Assembly (NCBI GenBank): GCA_029288335.1
Contig: JARIHJ010000067.1
Coordinates: 1 to 18,558, forward strand
DNA length: 18,558 nucleotides
Direction of reading: 5' to 3'
Source: Candidatus Saccharimonadota bacterium
GTDB taxonomy: Bacteria; Patescibacteriota; Saccharimonadia; Saccharimonadales; UBA4665
Position numbers and translations under genes: made by a program. How positions within the stretch are numbered: position 1 is the stretch's first letter; every line of letters starts with the position of its first letter. Of this stretch, positions 7,053 through 14,000 are shown one piece after another. The notes below the pieces were generated by a model that was not told the origin of the DNA, made no database searches, and saw only the letters and a program-made list of their open reading frames with translations.

Positions 7053-7502
7053 GTGAAAGTTTTTATTGGTGCGGACCACAATGGCTTTGAAATGAAAAAG
7101 CAGTTGGCTGAATTTTTAAAGAGGTCAGGCTACGAGATTGTTGACGAAGGCGACAAAAAGCTAAAGCCGGAGGATGATTTCCCGCAATTCGCTGGCCGAG
7201 TCGTTAGCGCTATGCTAGCGAGCGACGAAGCCGATCCGAAGGGAATTTTAATCTGCGGCAGCGGGCAGGGAATGGTGATGGCGGCCAACCGCTACAAGGG
7301 AATCCGCGCTAGCTTGGTCTGGGACGTGGAGGAAGCCAGGCTCAGTCGCAACGATGACAATTCCAACATTCTCTGCCTACCATCCAGTTTGATCGATGCT
7401 AGAACCGCCGAAGTTATTACGAATGTTTGGCTAAACACGCCCTTCGCCGCTGCTCCGAGGTTTAAGCGCCGGCTTCAACAGCTTGACGAGCTGACCAGTT
7501 AG
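7053..7502 (+). CDS. rpiB: RpiB/LacA/LacB-family sugar-phosphate isomerase
   Basis: A 149-residue protein of the RpiB family, expected to interconvert ribose-5-phosphate and ribulose-5-phosphate. Visible: GADHNGFEMK at 6-15 (D8, H9), the EDDFPQFA segment at 40-47, the catalytic cysteine C68 in ICGSGQG, and RASLVWDVEEARLSRNDD at 85-102. Two departures from E. coli RpiB are visible: DHNG instead of DHAG, and NDDN where the ring-opening histidine of EHND sits (His replaced by Asp101). I recall CPR and archaeal relatives with the same change, so it may be a natural subgroup. It starts with GTG, 1 nt after the upstream stop, with AGAGG at 7041-7045 at good spacing. Partner enzymes (an rpe-like gene, transketolase) are nearby. 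Confidence 0.85.
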   Translation: MKVFIGADHNGFEMKKQLAEFLKRSGYEIVDEGDKKLKPEDDFPQFAGRVVSAMLASDEADPKGILICGSGQGMVMAANRYKGIRASLVWDVEEARLSRNDDNSNILCLPSSLIDARTAEVITNVWLNTPFAAAPRFKRRLQQLDELTS

Positions 7503-7541
7503 GACTACGCTTAAGCTATTAGTTAAAGGGAGACAAAAACA

Positions 7542-7859
7542 ATGGCGACTCTAGAGTTTGGCGAAAATGTGAAGACATTGCTATCACGGGGTGAAGGTTA
7601 TCTGAAACTGGACCGCGACAAGAGGGGACTCCCAGAAGGAGTAACTATTAAAAGGACTGCAGGTTGGCTGCTAATTAGCGCTGACCGAAAGGATGACCTG
7701 GGCCGGGATGTAACCGATCATGTCCGTGTTGACCCTGATGGCAACGGTGAAATTCACGAAGAACTGTGTGATTCTGACAGTTGGACAAGAGAGGCAAAAA
7801 TAACTGATCAGGAGGCTTTGGTGGGGCGGCTTCTAGAGCAATTACCTCCCACTGTTTGA
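7542..7859 (+). CDS. Conserved-looking orphan, 105 aa, unknown
   Basis: A 105-residue, acidic, soluble protein with no membrane segment or signal peptide. I do not recognise a family. It has an alternating-strand look (EGVTIKRTAGWLLISADRK, 32-50), an Asp/Gly-rich loop (VDPDGNGEIHEE, 63-74) and an amphipathic C-terminal helix (ALVGRLLEQL). The start is backed by AAGGGAG at 7526-7532, 9 nt before the ATG. A weak promoter may sit at the end of rpiB (TTGACG at 7483-7488, 17 nt, TACGCT at 7506-7511), which would allow separate control. It lies between rpiB and the rpe-like gene, 6 nt before the latter. It uses AGG, AGA and GGA more than its neighbours, but that is weak evidence for transfer. Confidence 0.7.
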   Translation: MATLEFGENVKTLLSRGEGYLKLDRDKRGLPEGVTIKRTAGWLLISADRKDDLGRDVTDHVRVDPDGNGEIHEELCDSDSWTREAKITDQEALVGRLLEQLPPTV

Positions 7860-7865
7860 TGAGCT

Positions 7866-8498
7866 ATGGTCTCGATTTGCCCTACGATAACAGCCGATAA
7901 CTCCGAGGATTACCGTAAGCAGCTAGAGCTAGCGGCGTCGTTAGCACAACGGATTCATATTGATATAGCGGATGGCAAGTTCGCGCCGCGCAAGCTGATA
8001 AATCTGGATGAAGTTTGGTGGACTGCTGACCGGTCAATCGACCTACATATAATGTACCAATGGCCGACAATTTACCGGGATGCGATCCTGGCGCTGTCTC
8101 CCCGACTCGTCATAATTCACGCCGAAGCCGAAGGCAATTTCGTCGGTTTTGCGGACATTCTGCACCATCACGGCGTGGAAGTCGGTGTAGCTTTGTTGCC
8201 AAAGACACCAGTGAGCACGATCAAACCGGCACTGGGCTTTATCGATCATGTGCTGATCTTTTCTGGTAATTTAGGACATCAGGGCGGAAGTCACGCCGAT
8301 TTGAAACTTTTGGATAAAGCTCGAGAGCTGAAAGAGCTGAAGCCTACGCTGGAAATTGGTTGGGATGGCGGCGTGGATGATAAGAATGTCGCCGAAATCG
8401 CCAGCGCCGGCGTCGAAGTGATTAATAGCGGCGGCTTTATTCAGAAGGCCAAAGACCCCGAAGCCGCCTACCAATCGCTGCTTGCCGCGGTTAGCTAA
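7866..8498 (+). CDS. Ribulose-phosphate 3-epimerase-like protein
   Basis: A 210-residue TIM-barrel protein divergent from Rpe but keeping the metal and acid/base residues: H31 and D33 in HIDIADG, H61 in DLHIM, and D167 in GWDGGV, equivalent to H35, D37, H68 and D177 of typical enzymes. The PTITA segment near the N-terminus replaces PSILS, and MDG becomes ADG. The C-terminal AGVEVINSGGF resembles the phosphate-binding end of Rpe. Expected reaction: D-ribulose-5-phosphate to D-xylulose-5-phosphate, supplying transketolase. The gene starts 6 nt after the orphan with no Shine-Dalgarno, so translation is likely coupled. Last gene of the gap operon; the 525-residue gene faces it with 14 nt between them. 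A different phosphosugar epimerase is possible. Confidence 0.75.
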   Translation: MVSICPTITADNSEDYRKQLELAASLAQRIHIDIADGKFAPRKLINLDEVWWTADRSIDLHIMYQWPTIYRDAILALSPRLVIIHAEAEGNFVGFADILHHHGVEVGVALLPKTPVSTIKPALGFIDHVLIFSGNLGHQGGSHADLKLLDKARELKELKPTLEIGWDGGVDDKNVAEIASAGVEVINSGGFIQKAKDPEAAYQSLLAAVS

Positions 8499-8512
8499 CA
8501 AGTACAGGGCTT

Positions 8513-10090
8513 TTACCGGAAAGCACGCAGGAGATTACGTTTCTTGACGTCTTCCTTTTGCTGTACATCTAGTAGTAGTAGTTTCCTGACGCCATCGACT
8601 CCGCCCTGAGCGAAGAGGATACGGGTGTTGCGGGCGGTCCTACCACCGTGGAGCCCGTGGTGCTGTTGCACGGCTAGCTCGCAAACTTGCAGTTTTATAC
8701 CGTCGCGGTGAAGAGGTTGAGCGTCGACTAGCGGTTTAATACCGCTACCTCCACGCCGCCCATCTGGTTGCAAAATGGCACTTAGGGCTTGTCGCATAAA
8801 TGCGCTCATACCATTAAAATGGTGTTTTTTCATATAATCGCCGAAAAGTTTGGTGGCTAGCAGCTGGTCGAGTGCTTTATCGAACGCGGCTCCGTCATCG
8901 GTATCAATGGTAATGGGCTCGCCGCCTAGCAACCCGACTTGTAGTCGTGCTGGCCTGATATCTGCTTCTCCGTTTTGGATTAAATCGGCTGTTTTGGGGG
9001 CGACGTCTGTTTGTTTTTGGCGTTTGGGGCCATTTCCTCTCGGGCTTGGTTCAATTTCTATACCACTAACTATACTGGCTGTGGGGTCGTAAAGCCCTAG
9101 ACGAATGCTCTTGGCAAATCGGTCAAAACGGGGACGGTCATTATGCCGTCCGAATTTCTCCCTACGCTCGATGTCAGCAACAATTTGAGGTGGCAATTGT
9201 CTCAGGTCAATGCGTTCCAGCACTTGTCGGCACAGTCCGAACTCGTTGAATGGGCAGGTGGTAGCGCCGGTGGCTGCGGCACCAACCCGGACGGCTTTGA
9301 AAAAGGCTTTGGCTTCTTTTGTGGCGTTTCCAGACGATAGGTATTGCATCAGACGTTCACCTGACGAAAGTTCTGGTCCTAATTCGTTGTCCGTCGCTAG
9401 CTGGTGGTTAAGGATGACACTAGCCTCATCCTTAGAGATATCAAGTGCAGCCAGCCGCTGAAGCGCTACAGGCAAAGAACTCAGATTATCGGGCTGGAAT
9501 AAGGCTTGCGCTGCGTCGGGCGCTTCACAGTAGAAAAGCGCCAGTTCACCGCGAGCTAGCAGCTGGCTAGTAGCTAGCTTGTAGTGAGCATCAAATAACC
9601 CGACCTTTTCCAGATTTTTCATATTTATTTTGTCGTGCGGTGGTTTTTCCTTTTTGTGTAAGTGGCCGAAGAAATTGTTGAACTTTTTTCGCTCTTCCAG
9701 GCGTGCCGGGATAGCGTCCCATTCGGGTCCAAATGAACTTTCTAGCGCTCCCCTAACTTCTTCAAAAGCGTCTTGCGAGACAGTTCCGAATTGCTGCTCT
9801 TTAGTTCGGCGAAAGCTACGACGGGAATTGCGGGTGTCCGTATCGTTTTCTTCAATGTATGAAAACCAGTCAAGTTTCAGCTGGGCCACGCCGGCCTCGA
9901 TTTCGCGCTGTTGGTTATAAAATGCGTCAGCAGCTTCGACTAGGCGCTCATATTCTTCCGTATGGTCGATCACTTCACGGCTAGCTAAACGTCCTGCCTC
10001 CAGGCAATAGTGTGGCAGACAACTGGCCGGCGTTTCGGCGGCGCGAAGACTTGGCTCCTCGATAGGAGCTTCGATAATTCTACGAAGCAT
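8513..10090 (-). CDS. Unrecognised 525-aa protein with possible RelE/ParE-like C-terminus
   Basis: I do not recognise this gene. The first ~340 residues are mostly helical and charged, with a Cys-rich spot (SCLPHYC, 23-29), a basic patch (RNSRRSFRRTK, 87-97), and C-x7-C at 279-287. A basic low-complexity linker follows (about 345-365). The C-terminal ~70 residues read as beta strands ending in GGRTARNTRILFAQGG and VRKLLLLDVQQKEDVKKRN, a layout like RelE/ParE/HigB-type RNases, where a strand with Arg and a following strand with Lys are typical; this resemblance is weak. No signal peptide or TM helix. The ATG is supported by a very good leaderless extended -10 promoter. It sits alone on the minus strand between two sugar-metabolism operons, with no antitoxin-like partner next to it. 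It contains several GCTAGC hexamers like the native genes, so recent transfer is not indicated. Confidence 0.8.
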   Translation of the reverse strand: MLRRIIEAPIEEPSLRAAETPASCLPHYCLEAGRLASREVIDHTEEYERLVEAADAFYNQQREIEAGVAQLKLDWFSYIEENDTDTRNSRRSFRRTKEQQFGTVSQDAFEEVRGALESSFGPEWDAIPARLEERKKFNNFFGHLHKKEKPPHDKINMKNLEKVGLFDAHYKLATSQLLARGELALFYCEAPDAAQALFQPDNLSSLPVALQRLAALDISKDEASVILNHQLATDNELGPELSSGERLMQYLSSGNATKEAKAFFKAVRVGAAATGATTCPFNEFGLCRQVLERIDLRQLPPQIVADIERREKFGRHNDRPRFDRFAKSIRLGLYDPTASIVSGIEIEPSPRGNGPKRQKQTDVAPKTADLIQNGEADIRPARLQVGLLGGEPITIDTDDGAAFDKALDQLLATKLFGDYMKKHHFNGMSAFMRQALSAILQPDGRRGGSGIKPLVDAQPLHRDGIKLQVCELAVQQHHGLHGGRTARNTRILFAQGGVDGVRKLLLLDVQQKEDVKKRNLLRAFR

Positions 10091-10106
10091 ATTTTTAAAT
10101 ATACCA
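10091..10106 (-). promoter_or_regulatory. Extended -10 promoter of the 525-aa gene, leaderless
   Basis: On the minus strand: TG at 10106-10105, one base, TATATT at 10103-10098. Seven bases on is 10091, directly before the A of the ATG at 10090. No Shine-Dalgarno is present. One of the clearest leaderless promoters in the window. Confidence 0.65.
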
Positions 10107-10116
10107 TAAAATTTAG

Positions 10117-10130
10117 ATAGCGCAAGCTAT
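10117..10130. repeat. Short inverted repeat between divergent promoters
   Basis: ATAGC, 4-nt GCAA, GCTAT: a 5-bp inverted repeat lying about -39 to -52 of the transketolase promoter and about -26 to -39 of the divergent 525-aa gene promoter. It could be an operator serving both, but the arms are short and chance is possible. Confidence 0.35.
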
Positions 10131-10153
10131 AGGGCAATGGCTGATGACGATTT

Positions 10154-10169
10154 TGTTATAATCGTAAGC
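10154..10169 (+). promoter_or_regulatory. Consensus extended -10 promoter of transketolase N gene
   Basis: TG at 10154-10155, one base, and a perfect TATAAT at 10157-10162. Transcription should start near 10169, leaving only ~4 nt before the ATG at 10173. No -35 match is seen. This rules out the upstream in-frame ATG at 10137 as start. Confidence 0.75.
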
Positions 10170-10172
10170 AGA

Positions 10173-11027
10173 ATGCCCGAATACTCTTTGAAGGAGCTGG
10201 AAGAAAAAGCTGACATCATCCGGCAAGATATCATCAAAATGTTACTGGCGGCCGGTAGCGGGCACAGTGCCGGACCGCTGGGACTCGCTGATATTTTTAC
10301 GGCATTGTATTTCCATATTCTGAAGCACGATCCCAAGAATCCTGACTGGGGTGAGCGCGACATTTTGGTATTAAGTAACGGCCACTGCGTGCCGGTACGT
10401 TATGCCGCGATGGCGGAGGCTGGCTACTTTGATAAGAAAGAACTAGCGACGTTGCGGAAGTTAGGTTCGCGGCTGCAGGGCCACCCCGAAAGAGTTCGTT
10501 TGCCGGGGCTCGAAACGACCAGTGGACCGCTCGGGTCAGGTTTGTCTCAGGCAATCGGTATTGCGCTGGCGCATCGAATGGACGGTTTAAAGGATCGCTG
10601 GGTTTATGTCGTGATGGGCGACGGCGAGCAAGATGAAGGCAACGTCTGGGAGGCGGCGATGCTAGCCGGCAAGGAAAAGCTAGCAAACTTAATCGTGTTT
10701 ACCGATCGCAACAACATTCAAATCGACGGCCCGACGGAGCAAGTGATGCCGCTGGAAGATTTCAAGGCCAAGTGGGAGGCCTTCGGCTGGCACGTTCTCG
10801 AGATCGACGGCAACGACATTGAAGCTGTTATCGACGCCGTCAATATGGCGAAAGCCATCGAAAACAAACCGACGATGATTGTCGCTCATACTGTACCGGG
10901 CAAGGGCGTGGACTTTATGGAATACGATTTCACCTGGCACGGCAAGCCACCGGACGCCGAGCAGGCCAAACAAGCCTTGCACGAGCTGCGAACTCTACAA
11001 GGCAAAATCCGGAGCGAACATGAGTAG
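10173..11027 (+). CDS. Transketolase, N-terminal (TPP-binding) subunit
   Basis: The thiamine-diphosphate-binding half of a split transketolase, 284 residues. GSGHSAGPLG at 28-37 gives the active-site histidine H31. The TPP/metal motif GDG-x(~27)-NN is at 149-151 to N180/N181 (VVMGDGEQDEGN ... FTDRNN). TSGPLGSGLSQAIG at 116-129 is the usual cofactor loop. It would pair with the C-terminal subunit encoded downstream to transfer two-carbon units between sugar phosphates. I start it at the second in-frame ATG: the perfect -10 box lies between the two ATGs, and the protein then begins like other family members (a short leader into LEEKADIIRQDIIKML). The earlier ATG at 10137 would be upstream of the transcript. 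Unlike most split transketolases the two halves are 113 nt apart. Confidence 0.93.
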   Translation: MPEYSLKELEEKADIIRQDIIKMLLAAGSGHSAGPLGLADIFTALYFHILKHDPKNPDWGERDILVLSNGHCVPVRYAAMAEAGYFDKKELATLRKLGSRLQGHPERVRLPGLETTSGPLGSGLSQAIGIALAHRMDGLKDRWVYVVMGDGEQDEGNVWEAAMLAGKEKLANLIVFTDRNNIQIDGPTEQVMPLEDFKAKWEAFGWHVLEIDGNDIEAVIDAVNMAKAIENKPTMIVAHTVPGKGVDFMEYDFTWHGKPPDAEQAKQALHELRTLQGKIRSEHE

Positions 11028-11063
11028 ACGCTCGTATCCTTGTTTTTGGTGTGTGCTTTTTCG

Positions 11064-11086
11064 CCGAGAAAATATGATTTTCTCGG
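11064..11086 (+). repeat. Perfect 10-bp inverted repeat (hairpin) before transketolase C
   Basis: Arms CCGAGAAAAT (11064-11073) and ATTTTCTCGG (11077-11086) flank a 3-nt loop ATG. No T-run follows on either strand, so it is not an ordinary intrinsic terminator. It lies in the 113-nt gap between the transketolase halves, about 54 nt before tktC, and could act as an mRNA processing/stability or attenuation element. Confidence 0.6.
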
Positions 11087-11148
11087 GAAGCGCTTGCAAC
11101 CCATCAAGAACCAGGATATTCGCTTGGTTAGGGGAAACAAATGGCTGA
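11074..11148 (+). other. Candidate 24-codon leader ORF starting in hairpin loop
   Basis: The ATG that forms the hairpin loop opens a 24-codon frame that ends in TGA at 11146-11148, 8 nt inside the transketolase C gene. Upstream start and overlapping stop are the layout of a coupling or leader peptide. There is no clear Shine-Dalgarno, and the frame is part of a longer open frame antiparallel in use to tktN, so this is only a candidate. Confidence 0.25.
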
Positions 11149-12118
11149 TATGCACTTAGCTAATTTGGACGGCGAGCTATCTAGCGAACCGATTCGGGCT
11201 GGGTTTGGACGTGGATTGGTAGCGGCGGGCAAACGGAATGAGAATGTCGTGGCGGCTTGTGCGGACTTAACTGATTCGACCAAGATGGGCGAATTTGCTA
11301 AGGAATTTCCAGACCGTTATGTGGAAATTGGTGTGGCCGAGCAAAATCTGGTGACAGTTGGGTCGGGCTTAGCCGCCGCGGGAAAAATTCCGTTTGTGTC
11401 TAGCTACGCGGCGTTTATGCCCGGGCGCTGCTGGGAGCAAATTCGGACGACAATTTGCCTGAATGATCAGCCGGTCAAATTGATTGGCAGCCACGCCGGC
11501 GTTTCTGTCGGCCCGGATGGCGCCACGCATCAAATGCTGGAAGATTTAGCGCTGATGCGCGCGCTGCCAAATGTGGTTGTGATTGCGCCATGTGACAGCG
11601 TCGAAGCCGAAAAAGCGACGCTCGCGATGGCGAAAGACAGCCGGCCAAATTATATGCGTCTAGCGCGCGAGGCTACACCGATTGTTACAACTAGTGAGAC
11701 GCCGTTTGAAATCGGCAAAGCCTACGTTTTTGCGCCCGGCAGCGAGGTAACTATTATCGCGACCGGGACGATGACTTATCACGCGCTAGCGGCTGCTGAA
11801 GAGCTATTTAAGAAAGACGGCATTGACGCTGAAGTCATCCATTGTCCGACAATTAAGCCGCTTGATACCGAAACAATTCTAAAGAGCGTCAGAAAAACCG
11901 GCGTAGTCGTCACGGCCGAAGAAGCCCAAATTAACGGCGGCCTCGGCGGCGCCATTGCCGAACTGCTAGCGGAAAATCACCCCGCGTCGCTAGAAAGAAT
12001 CGGAATGAAAGACCACTTCGGCGAATCCGGCGACCCGAACGAGTTACTAGAGCACTTCGGCCTCGACGCCAAACACATCCGCATCGCCGCCCATCACGTC
12101 ATTGAAGCCAAGAAGTAG
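11141..12118 (+). CDS. Transketolase, C-terminal (pyrimidine-binding) subunit
   Basis: A 325-residue second half of transketolase. The catalytic glutamate that activates TPP is E67 in VEIGVAEQN, followed by the FVSSYAAFMPGRCWEQIR segment (85-102), SHAGVSVGPDGATHQ at 117-131 with the active-site histidines, and a C-terminal transketolase domain (about 190-320, TIIATGTMTYHALAAAEEL, then EEAQINGGLGGAIAEL). AGGGG at 11130-11134 is a suitable ribosome binding site 6 nt before the ATG. A weak promoter is possible in the gap (TTGCAA at 11094-11099, 17 nt, TATTCG), so it could be transcribed separately as well as by read-through. The DMT transporter starts on the base after its stop. The pattern also resembles DXS and archaeal split transketolases, but the N-subunit next door favours transketolase. 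Confidence 0.93.
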   Translation: MADMHLANLDGELSSEPIRAGFGRGLVAAGKRNENVVAACADLTDSTKMGEFAKEFPDRYVEIGVAEQNLVTVGSGLAAAGKIPFVSSYAAFMPGRCWEQIRTTICLNDQPVKLIGSHAGVSVGPDGATHQMLEDLALMRALPNVVVIAPCDSVEAEKATLAMAKDSRPNYMRLAREATPIVTTSETPFEIGKAYVFAPGSEVTIIATGTMTYHALAAAEELFKKDGIDAEVIHCPTIKPLDTETILKSVRKTGVVVTAEEAQINGGLGGAIAELLAENHPASLERIGMKDHFGESGDPNELLEHFGLDAKHIRIAAHHVIEAKK

Positions 12119-13006
12119 ATGAACTGGCAGACGCTCGTTCTAGCTAACGCATTTTTTATTGCGCTCAGCATGATTATTATGCGTTTCATCGGGCGTAATA
12201 AATCTTATGCCGGCGCCAGTTTTATCATCAATGCCGGCTCATTTATTTTTCTGTGGCTCTCTGGCCTGGCACTCCTGCCACTACTTGGTTCCATTGATAA
12301 TCACGTATTGCTGAATTATATTTGGCGCTTCGTTGGCGGCGGGATTTTATTTGCGCTTACCAACGTTGCGACATATAAATCGCTGACGTATGTCGATGCC
12401 GCCACCGGTACGATTTTTAATACGTTGAATGCGCTGTTTAGTGTTGGTATGGCCGCGCTGACATTGCATGAAGATTTGTCTGTCTGGCAAGCTGGCGGTG
12501 CGGTAATTTTGCTGGCGGCGATTATTTACAGCACGCTGGCGCTGAAGGCCAAAAATACCAAAGTATCCCGGCGCAATTTGCTGTACGGCCTGGGCTTTGC
12601 CCTCATCGCTGGCTTGCTTTACGGTGCCGCTATCACTAACGAAAAATGGCTGCTTGAGCATATGGACAGTGCCAGCTATATCGTGTATGGCTGGGGCTGG
12701 CAAATGCTGGCATCGGTCGCGGCGGCAATCTTGCTACAACCGCGCCAGCTCAAATTGCTCAAAGAGGCGGGTTTACTGCGCTGGCTGGTGGCGCTTGGCA
12801 TCGTGAAGGGTGTTGGCGGCGCCGCTTTCGTGCTGTCCGAAATTCGCAGCAATAATGTGGCGCTTGTGACGGTCATCGCTAATTTCAAAATTATTATCGT
12901 AGTGCTGCTTGGGGCTTGGCTCCTCAAGGAACGCCAGAAGCTCTGGCAAAAAACCGCTGGCGCATTGACCGCGCTCATCGGCCTGACCGTGATGTTTTGG
13001 CGCTAG
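12119..13006 (+). CDS. DMT-superfamily transporter (EamA-like)
   Basis: A 295-residue integral membrane protein with about ten hydrophobic segments in two repeated halves (roughly 1-140 and 150-295), as in the drug/metabolite transporter superfamily. Each half ends with the usual EamA-type pattern of a Glu-containing loop before the last two helices (LTLHEDLSVWQAGGAVILLAAIIYS at 115-139; LLKERQKLWQKTAGALTALIGL near 268-289). Substrate cannot be deduced; members export amino acids, nucleotide sugars or drugs, or import sugars phosphate. TAG-ATG are directly adjacent to the transketolase C stop with no Shine-Dalgarno, so it is in that operon, and a sugar-related substrate is a plausible inference. 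fba has its own promoter after it. Confidence 0.85.
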   Translation: MNWQTLVLANAFFIALSMIIMRFIGRNKSYAGASFIINAGSFIFLWLSGLALLPLLGSIDNHVLLNYIWRFVGGGILFALTNVATYKSLTYVDAATGTIFNTLNALFSVGMAALTLHEDLSVWQAGGAVILLAAIIYSTLALKAKNTKVSRRNLLYGLGFALIAGLLYGAAITNEKWLLEHMDSASYIVYGWGWQMLASVAAAILLQPRQLKLLKEAGLLRWLVALGIVKGVGGAAFVLSEIRSNNVALVTVIANFKIIIVVLLGAWLLKERQKLWQKTAGALTALIGLTVMFWR

Positions 13007-13043
13007 TTGGCAAAATGAAGCGTAAGCAGTTAGAATAAAATTA
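13007..13043 (+). promoter_or_regulatory. Promoter of fba, nearly leaderless
   Basis: TTGGCA at 13007-13012 (one mismatch from TTGACA), 18 nt, TAGAAT at 13031-13036. Start is predicted near 13043, 2 nt before the ATG at 13045, with no Shine-Dalgarno. Both elements fit well, so this is one of the stronger promoters here. Confidence 0.65.
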
Positions 13044-13044
13044 A

Positions 13045-13962
13045 ATGCCATTGACACTCAATCAAATTCGCCGGAACTGCCAAATTGCCCGCGAGCGTAT
13101 GGCTGCGGCTCGTGCCGAGCATTGGGCTTTTGGCGCCTTCAACCTCGACGACGAGCCGACTTTACGGGCAGTGGCCATGGCGGCGCAGAAACATCAGGCG
13201 CCGGTGTTGGTCGAACTGAGCCAGGGCGAAGTTGATGACATTGGCCTCGATAATGTGCGTGATCTCGTCGACAACATCAAGGCCGAATATGGTGTCGAAA
13301 TGTACATTAATCTTGACCATTCGCCGTCGGTCGAGGCCGCCAAAAAGGGCATTGAAGCCGGCTTCGAATTCATCCACGTCGATATTAGCCAGGCTAACCA
13401 CGATGCCAGTACTGACGACATTATTGCTGCGACCAAAGAGGTGGTCGATTATGCCAAACTGACCGGGGCGCTGGTCGAATCAGAGCCGCATTATTTCGGC
13501 GGCAGCTCTAACTTGCACAACGAAGCGATAGACTACGAAGAAATCAAAAAGACCTTTTCGACGCCGGAGGGCGTGCGCGACTTCGTGGAGCGGACTGGCA
13601 TCGACACATTCGCGGCCGCTGTCGGCAATCTGCACGGCAAATATCCGGTGCCGAAAAAATTACACCTCGATTTGCTCCAGCAAATCCGCGACGTGATCGA
13701 TTGCAACATTAGCCTGCACGGTGGCTCCGGTACCCCTGGCCACTATTTCCGGGACGCCGTCAAAATCGGTGTTACAAAAATTAACATTAACTCTGATATG
13801 CGCTACGCCTACCGCAAAGCACTCGAAAAATCGCTAGCCGACAACCCTGGCGAGTATTCAGTCGCTAAATTAATCACCAAAGACGTCGTGGGAGCTGTCC
13901 AAGCCGTCGTCGAGTCAAAAATTGCCGACTTTAACTCCGCTGACAAGGCCGTGGTACAATAA
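13045..13962 (+). CDS. fba: Class II fructose-bisphosphate aldolase
   Basis: Zinc-dependent aldolase of 305 residues, splitting fructose-1,6-bisphosphate to DHAP and glyceraldehyde-3-phosphate (or joining DHAP with erythrose-4-phosphate). Visible: WAFGAFNLDDEPTLRA near 27-42, LDHSPS with zinc ligand H92, FIHVDIS near 109-114 where IDGS is usual, E145/E147 in VESEPHYFGG, zinc ligands H197 in GNLHGKYP and H225 in LHGGSG, and the C-terminal KININSDMR at 245-253 that binds the DHAP phosphate. The leaderless promoter supports the start. The -10 box of the next promoter overlaps its stop codon. No transaldolase is present in the window, so a role on sedoheptulose-1,7-bisphosphate is worth considering. 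Confidence 0.92.
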   Translation: MPLTLNQIRRNCQIARERMAAARAEHWAFGAFNLDDEPTLRAVAMAAQKHQAPVLVELSQGEVDDIGLDNVRDLVDNIKAEYGVEMYINLDHSPSVEAAKKGIEAGFEFIHVDISQANHDASTDDIIAATKEVVDYAKLTGALVESEPHYFGGSSNLHNEAIDYEEIKKTFSTPEGVRDFVERTGIDTFAAAVGNLHGKYPVPKKLHLDLLQQIRDVIDCNISLHGGSGTPGHYFRDAVKIGVTKININSDMRYAYRKALEKSLADNPGEYSVAKLITKDVVGAVQAVVESKIADFNSADKAVVQ

Positions 13963-13967
13963 GCTTA
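13952..13967 (+). promoter_or_regulatory. Extended -10 promoter of pfkB-family gene overlapping fba stop
   Basis: TG at 13952-13953, one base, TACAAT at 13955-13960; its last T is the first base of the fba stop. Predicted start near 13967 leaves a ~34 nt leader with ribosome binding site GAGGTGGG at 13985-13992, 8 nt before the ATG. This gene uses a leader, unlike its neighbours. Confidence 0.6.
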
Positions 13968-14000
13968 AGAAGTTAGATAATAAAGAGGTGGGAAAATAAA

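Noticed and set aside
8490..8499. GTTAGCTAAC palindrome at the end of the rpe-like gene
   Set aside because: Ten-base palindrome with no T-run and low information; it covers the stop codon and is consistent with the local GCTA-rich word bias.
10137..10172. ATG at 10137 as start of transketolase N
   Set aside because: The promoter -10 box sits downstream of it, and the extra residues do not look like the family N-terminus.
11077..11095. Hairpin at the tktN-tktC gap as intrinsic terminator
   Set aside because: Downstream bases are not T-rich on either strand, so the usual terminator criteria fail.
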